A stretch of 64,000 bases of DNA from Cruorifilaria tuberocauda. Its lineage: Eukaryota; Nematoda; Chromadorea; Rhabditida; Onchocercidae. The notes under the pieces are model-generated. The model worked only from the letters and a program-made list of their open reading frames with translations. It ran no database searches and was not told where the DNA came from. The stretch lies in the NCBI GenBank assembly GCA_013365365.1, contig JABVXU010000094.1:94108-158107 (forward strand), read 5' to 3'. A program made the translations under genes and the position numbers. Of this stretch, positions 62,186 to 64,000 are shown piece after piece (position 1 is the stretch's first letter; the number at the start of each line of letters is the position of its first letter).

Positions 62186-64000
62186 TTAATTAAGAGAAAG
62201 TAATCACTTCCTCATATATTAGTTGTAATGTTTATTTTCATCTTTGTTTTTTGCTTTAAAATTACAATAATTCAATTGAATCAAAAATTATGCTAATAAT
62301 TTTGTTTGTTGTTTAAAAACAAGAATTTTCATGTGATCATTATGGCTTTGTGCAAATAATTATAAGTATTAAACTGTTAATAAAACTTACAATTTAATTA
62401 CTTAATAATTAATAAATAGTTTAAATTTATAATTATGGCTTATTTTTAATTCACAAGTCGAATTCTTACCAGTGACTTCTCTCTTATACTTTGCAAAATT
62501 GCAACAACTTCATAATTTCTACTAAAAAAACTATCACACGAAAAAAATTAATTAATTAATTGATTAATAATTTTTCACCTGTTTGCACTTGTTATCTTTT
62601 GAACTTAACACTTTGAAAATTAAAATCTTTTTTAATCTGTTTTTTTCCTCCCTTCTCTTTGAAAATTTATGATCTATAATAAATAAGTTCTGGAATTTTC
62701 TGTAGTTTAAATTTAAAATTATATGATAAGTGATAAGTGCTAACGCAATATGAAATTGAAATAACCTGAAAACTACTAAACTAATCTTTTGCAATAACTT
62801 TGAGCTGCTTTAATAGAATTTTATTATTTCATGCTTATTCTAAATATACCATATGAAATTTTAATGTAACATTCATTCAAGTTTATAAATTAAAAAAAAT
62901 TTTATTAATTCTAAAGATGTCATATTTATGTTTTAATGTAACAGTTAAGATTTTAAAATTGTCTGATAAGTGTTATATGCTAATCAATTACAATATCATG
63001 TATTTTTTGAATTTTGCAATTTAATTTGTTAAATATAAATAATTATCCGTCCAATCGTGTTAGGCATTAATGAAATGTTGCATATATTGATTGATCGAAA
63101 TCAATCTATTTGAACGATTGGGGAAAGAAGATAAAAAGATTTGAACGAACAATATAATTTAAAATTTATTAAAAAGTTCTATAAGCTTTTTGATGTTTAA
63201 AAGTTATAATATCATGTAATTTCATGGTATTATAAATTATTATAAACTGTTGTTTAGCATTTTTTTTTGTTTGAGTTGAAAAAATAAGTTTTGGATGTTC
63301 CAAGTTTTAAGAATATTTTAGCTTCCTGAAAATTTAAATTACAAAGCAACAATTTTATGAGTTTAAAATCTAACTTCAACGCGGCAAATATAGCGTTGTA
63401 TTTTGTTTTAATAATAACTATAAATTTTAATTAATGACCAATCAGTTATGATCAATGGTTAAAAATTACGATTGATCATAATTTCCAGTCTGCAAATCGA
63501 GCAATTTCACCTTTTCATTATGATTTAGAAGATTTACAGTCAAATTAATTATGGAGCTAAATTCTTCAATGCTAACAAAATGATAGATCAGCAGTGAAAT
63601 TAAATATCAATGCTAGGTTTCAGTTAATTTTTTTCTTAATTAGTAAATATTTTGATTATTATGAATTTTTAAACATTTAAGAATTAATGTTAATTCAATT
63701 ATTATCAAGTTTGTTGTTAATTTAATCATTTCTGTCTTCAAAATATAATCTTCTTCAGAAACGCTGAAACTCTTAAAATTCGACATTTTTCATCTATCGG
63801 ATTTTCTCTTTCTTTTTCACACTTTATTCATCAAACACTTCTAATACGAGAAGTAATGAGCACTTTGAAAATGGATTAATATCATGCAAGTTGAAATTAA
63901 TTATCGATTGTCAGGAAACCTGAAAGGTTAAATTATTTCTCACTCTTAATCCTAACCCTTAAATTCCAATATTTCGTATCTTTACCTTCCATGTGTCATT
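62186..64000. other. AT-rich right end, nothing recognised
   Basis: 1.8 kb downstream of the lysozyme gene. AATAAA occurs at 62411-62416, a possible polyadenylation signal. No exon, RNA gene or tandem array is visible. Two loosely similar stretches (around 62705-62760 and 62940-63000, sharing TGATAAGTG and TGCTAA) may be an old duplication. Confidence 0.5.

Noticed and set aside
1..64000. tRNA, rRNA, telomeric TTAGGC arrays, CRISPR, transposase or spliced-leader RNA genes
   Set aside because: None seen on reading both strands; small RNA genes could still be missed without a covariance scan.

Overview
This is AT-rich eukaryotic DNA from a nematode. All genes are split by GT-AG introns, mostly 100-600 nt, with the short T-rich TTTCAG/TTTTAG acceptors typical of worms. 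Most start codons lie 2-42 nt after such an acceptor, as expected for spliced-leader trans-splicing. The protein set also points to nematodes: a patched-related (PTR) protein, a LIPS-type class-2 lipase and a LYS-type GH25 lysozyme. Base composition and intron style would suit a spirurid/filarial-type worm, but the species cannot be named from the sequence. I see no bacterial, viral or transposase genes.

Layout. (1) 301-3281 (+): 3' end of a patched-related membrane protein, whose 5' part lies outside the window. (2) 4623-9785 (-): a nine-exon tandem-BTB protein with a C-terminal cysteine ribbon. (3) 9786-18900: a 9-kb gene-free stretch with TG- and CA-rich satellites. (4) 18901-29439 (-): the complete 29-exon gene for AP-3 delta adaptin. 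(5) 30166-32671 (+): the H/ACA snoRNP chaperone SHQ1, divergent from AP-3 delta over 726 bp. Its fourth intron carries a pre-miRNA-like hairpin. (6) 34087-35911 (+): quinoid dihydropteridine reductase. (7) 37793-47955 (+): TCERG1/tcer-1, 22 exons, with three WW domains and a run of FF domains. (8) 47956-54243: about 6.3 kb with no gene seen. (9) 54244-57130 (-): secreted class-2 lipase. (10) 59980-62185 (+): secreted GH25 lysozyme, head to head with the lipase. (11) 62186-64000: nothing recognisable.

Exon boundaries were worked out by hand from splice consensus, reading frame and family resemblance. Every model closes in frame: BTB 374 aa, AP-3 delta 1253 aa, SHQ1 428 aa, QDPR 236 aa, TCERG1 1151 aa, lipase 298 aa, lysozyme 279 aa. 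The genes are mostly unrelated housekeeping functions (vesicle sorting, snoRNP assembly, biopterin recycling, transcription/splicing coupling). The right end holds two secreted hydrolases back to back. The least explained elements are the SHQ1 intronic hairpin, a stop-free 114-nt SHQ1 intron, a GC-richer island with open frames in tcer-1 intron 5, and the satellite arrays.
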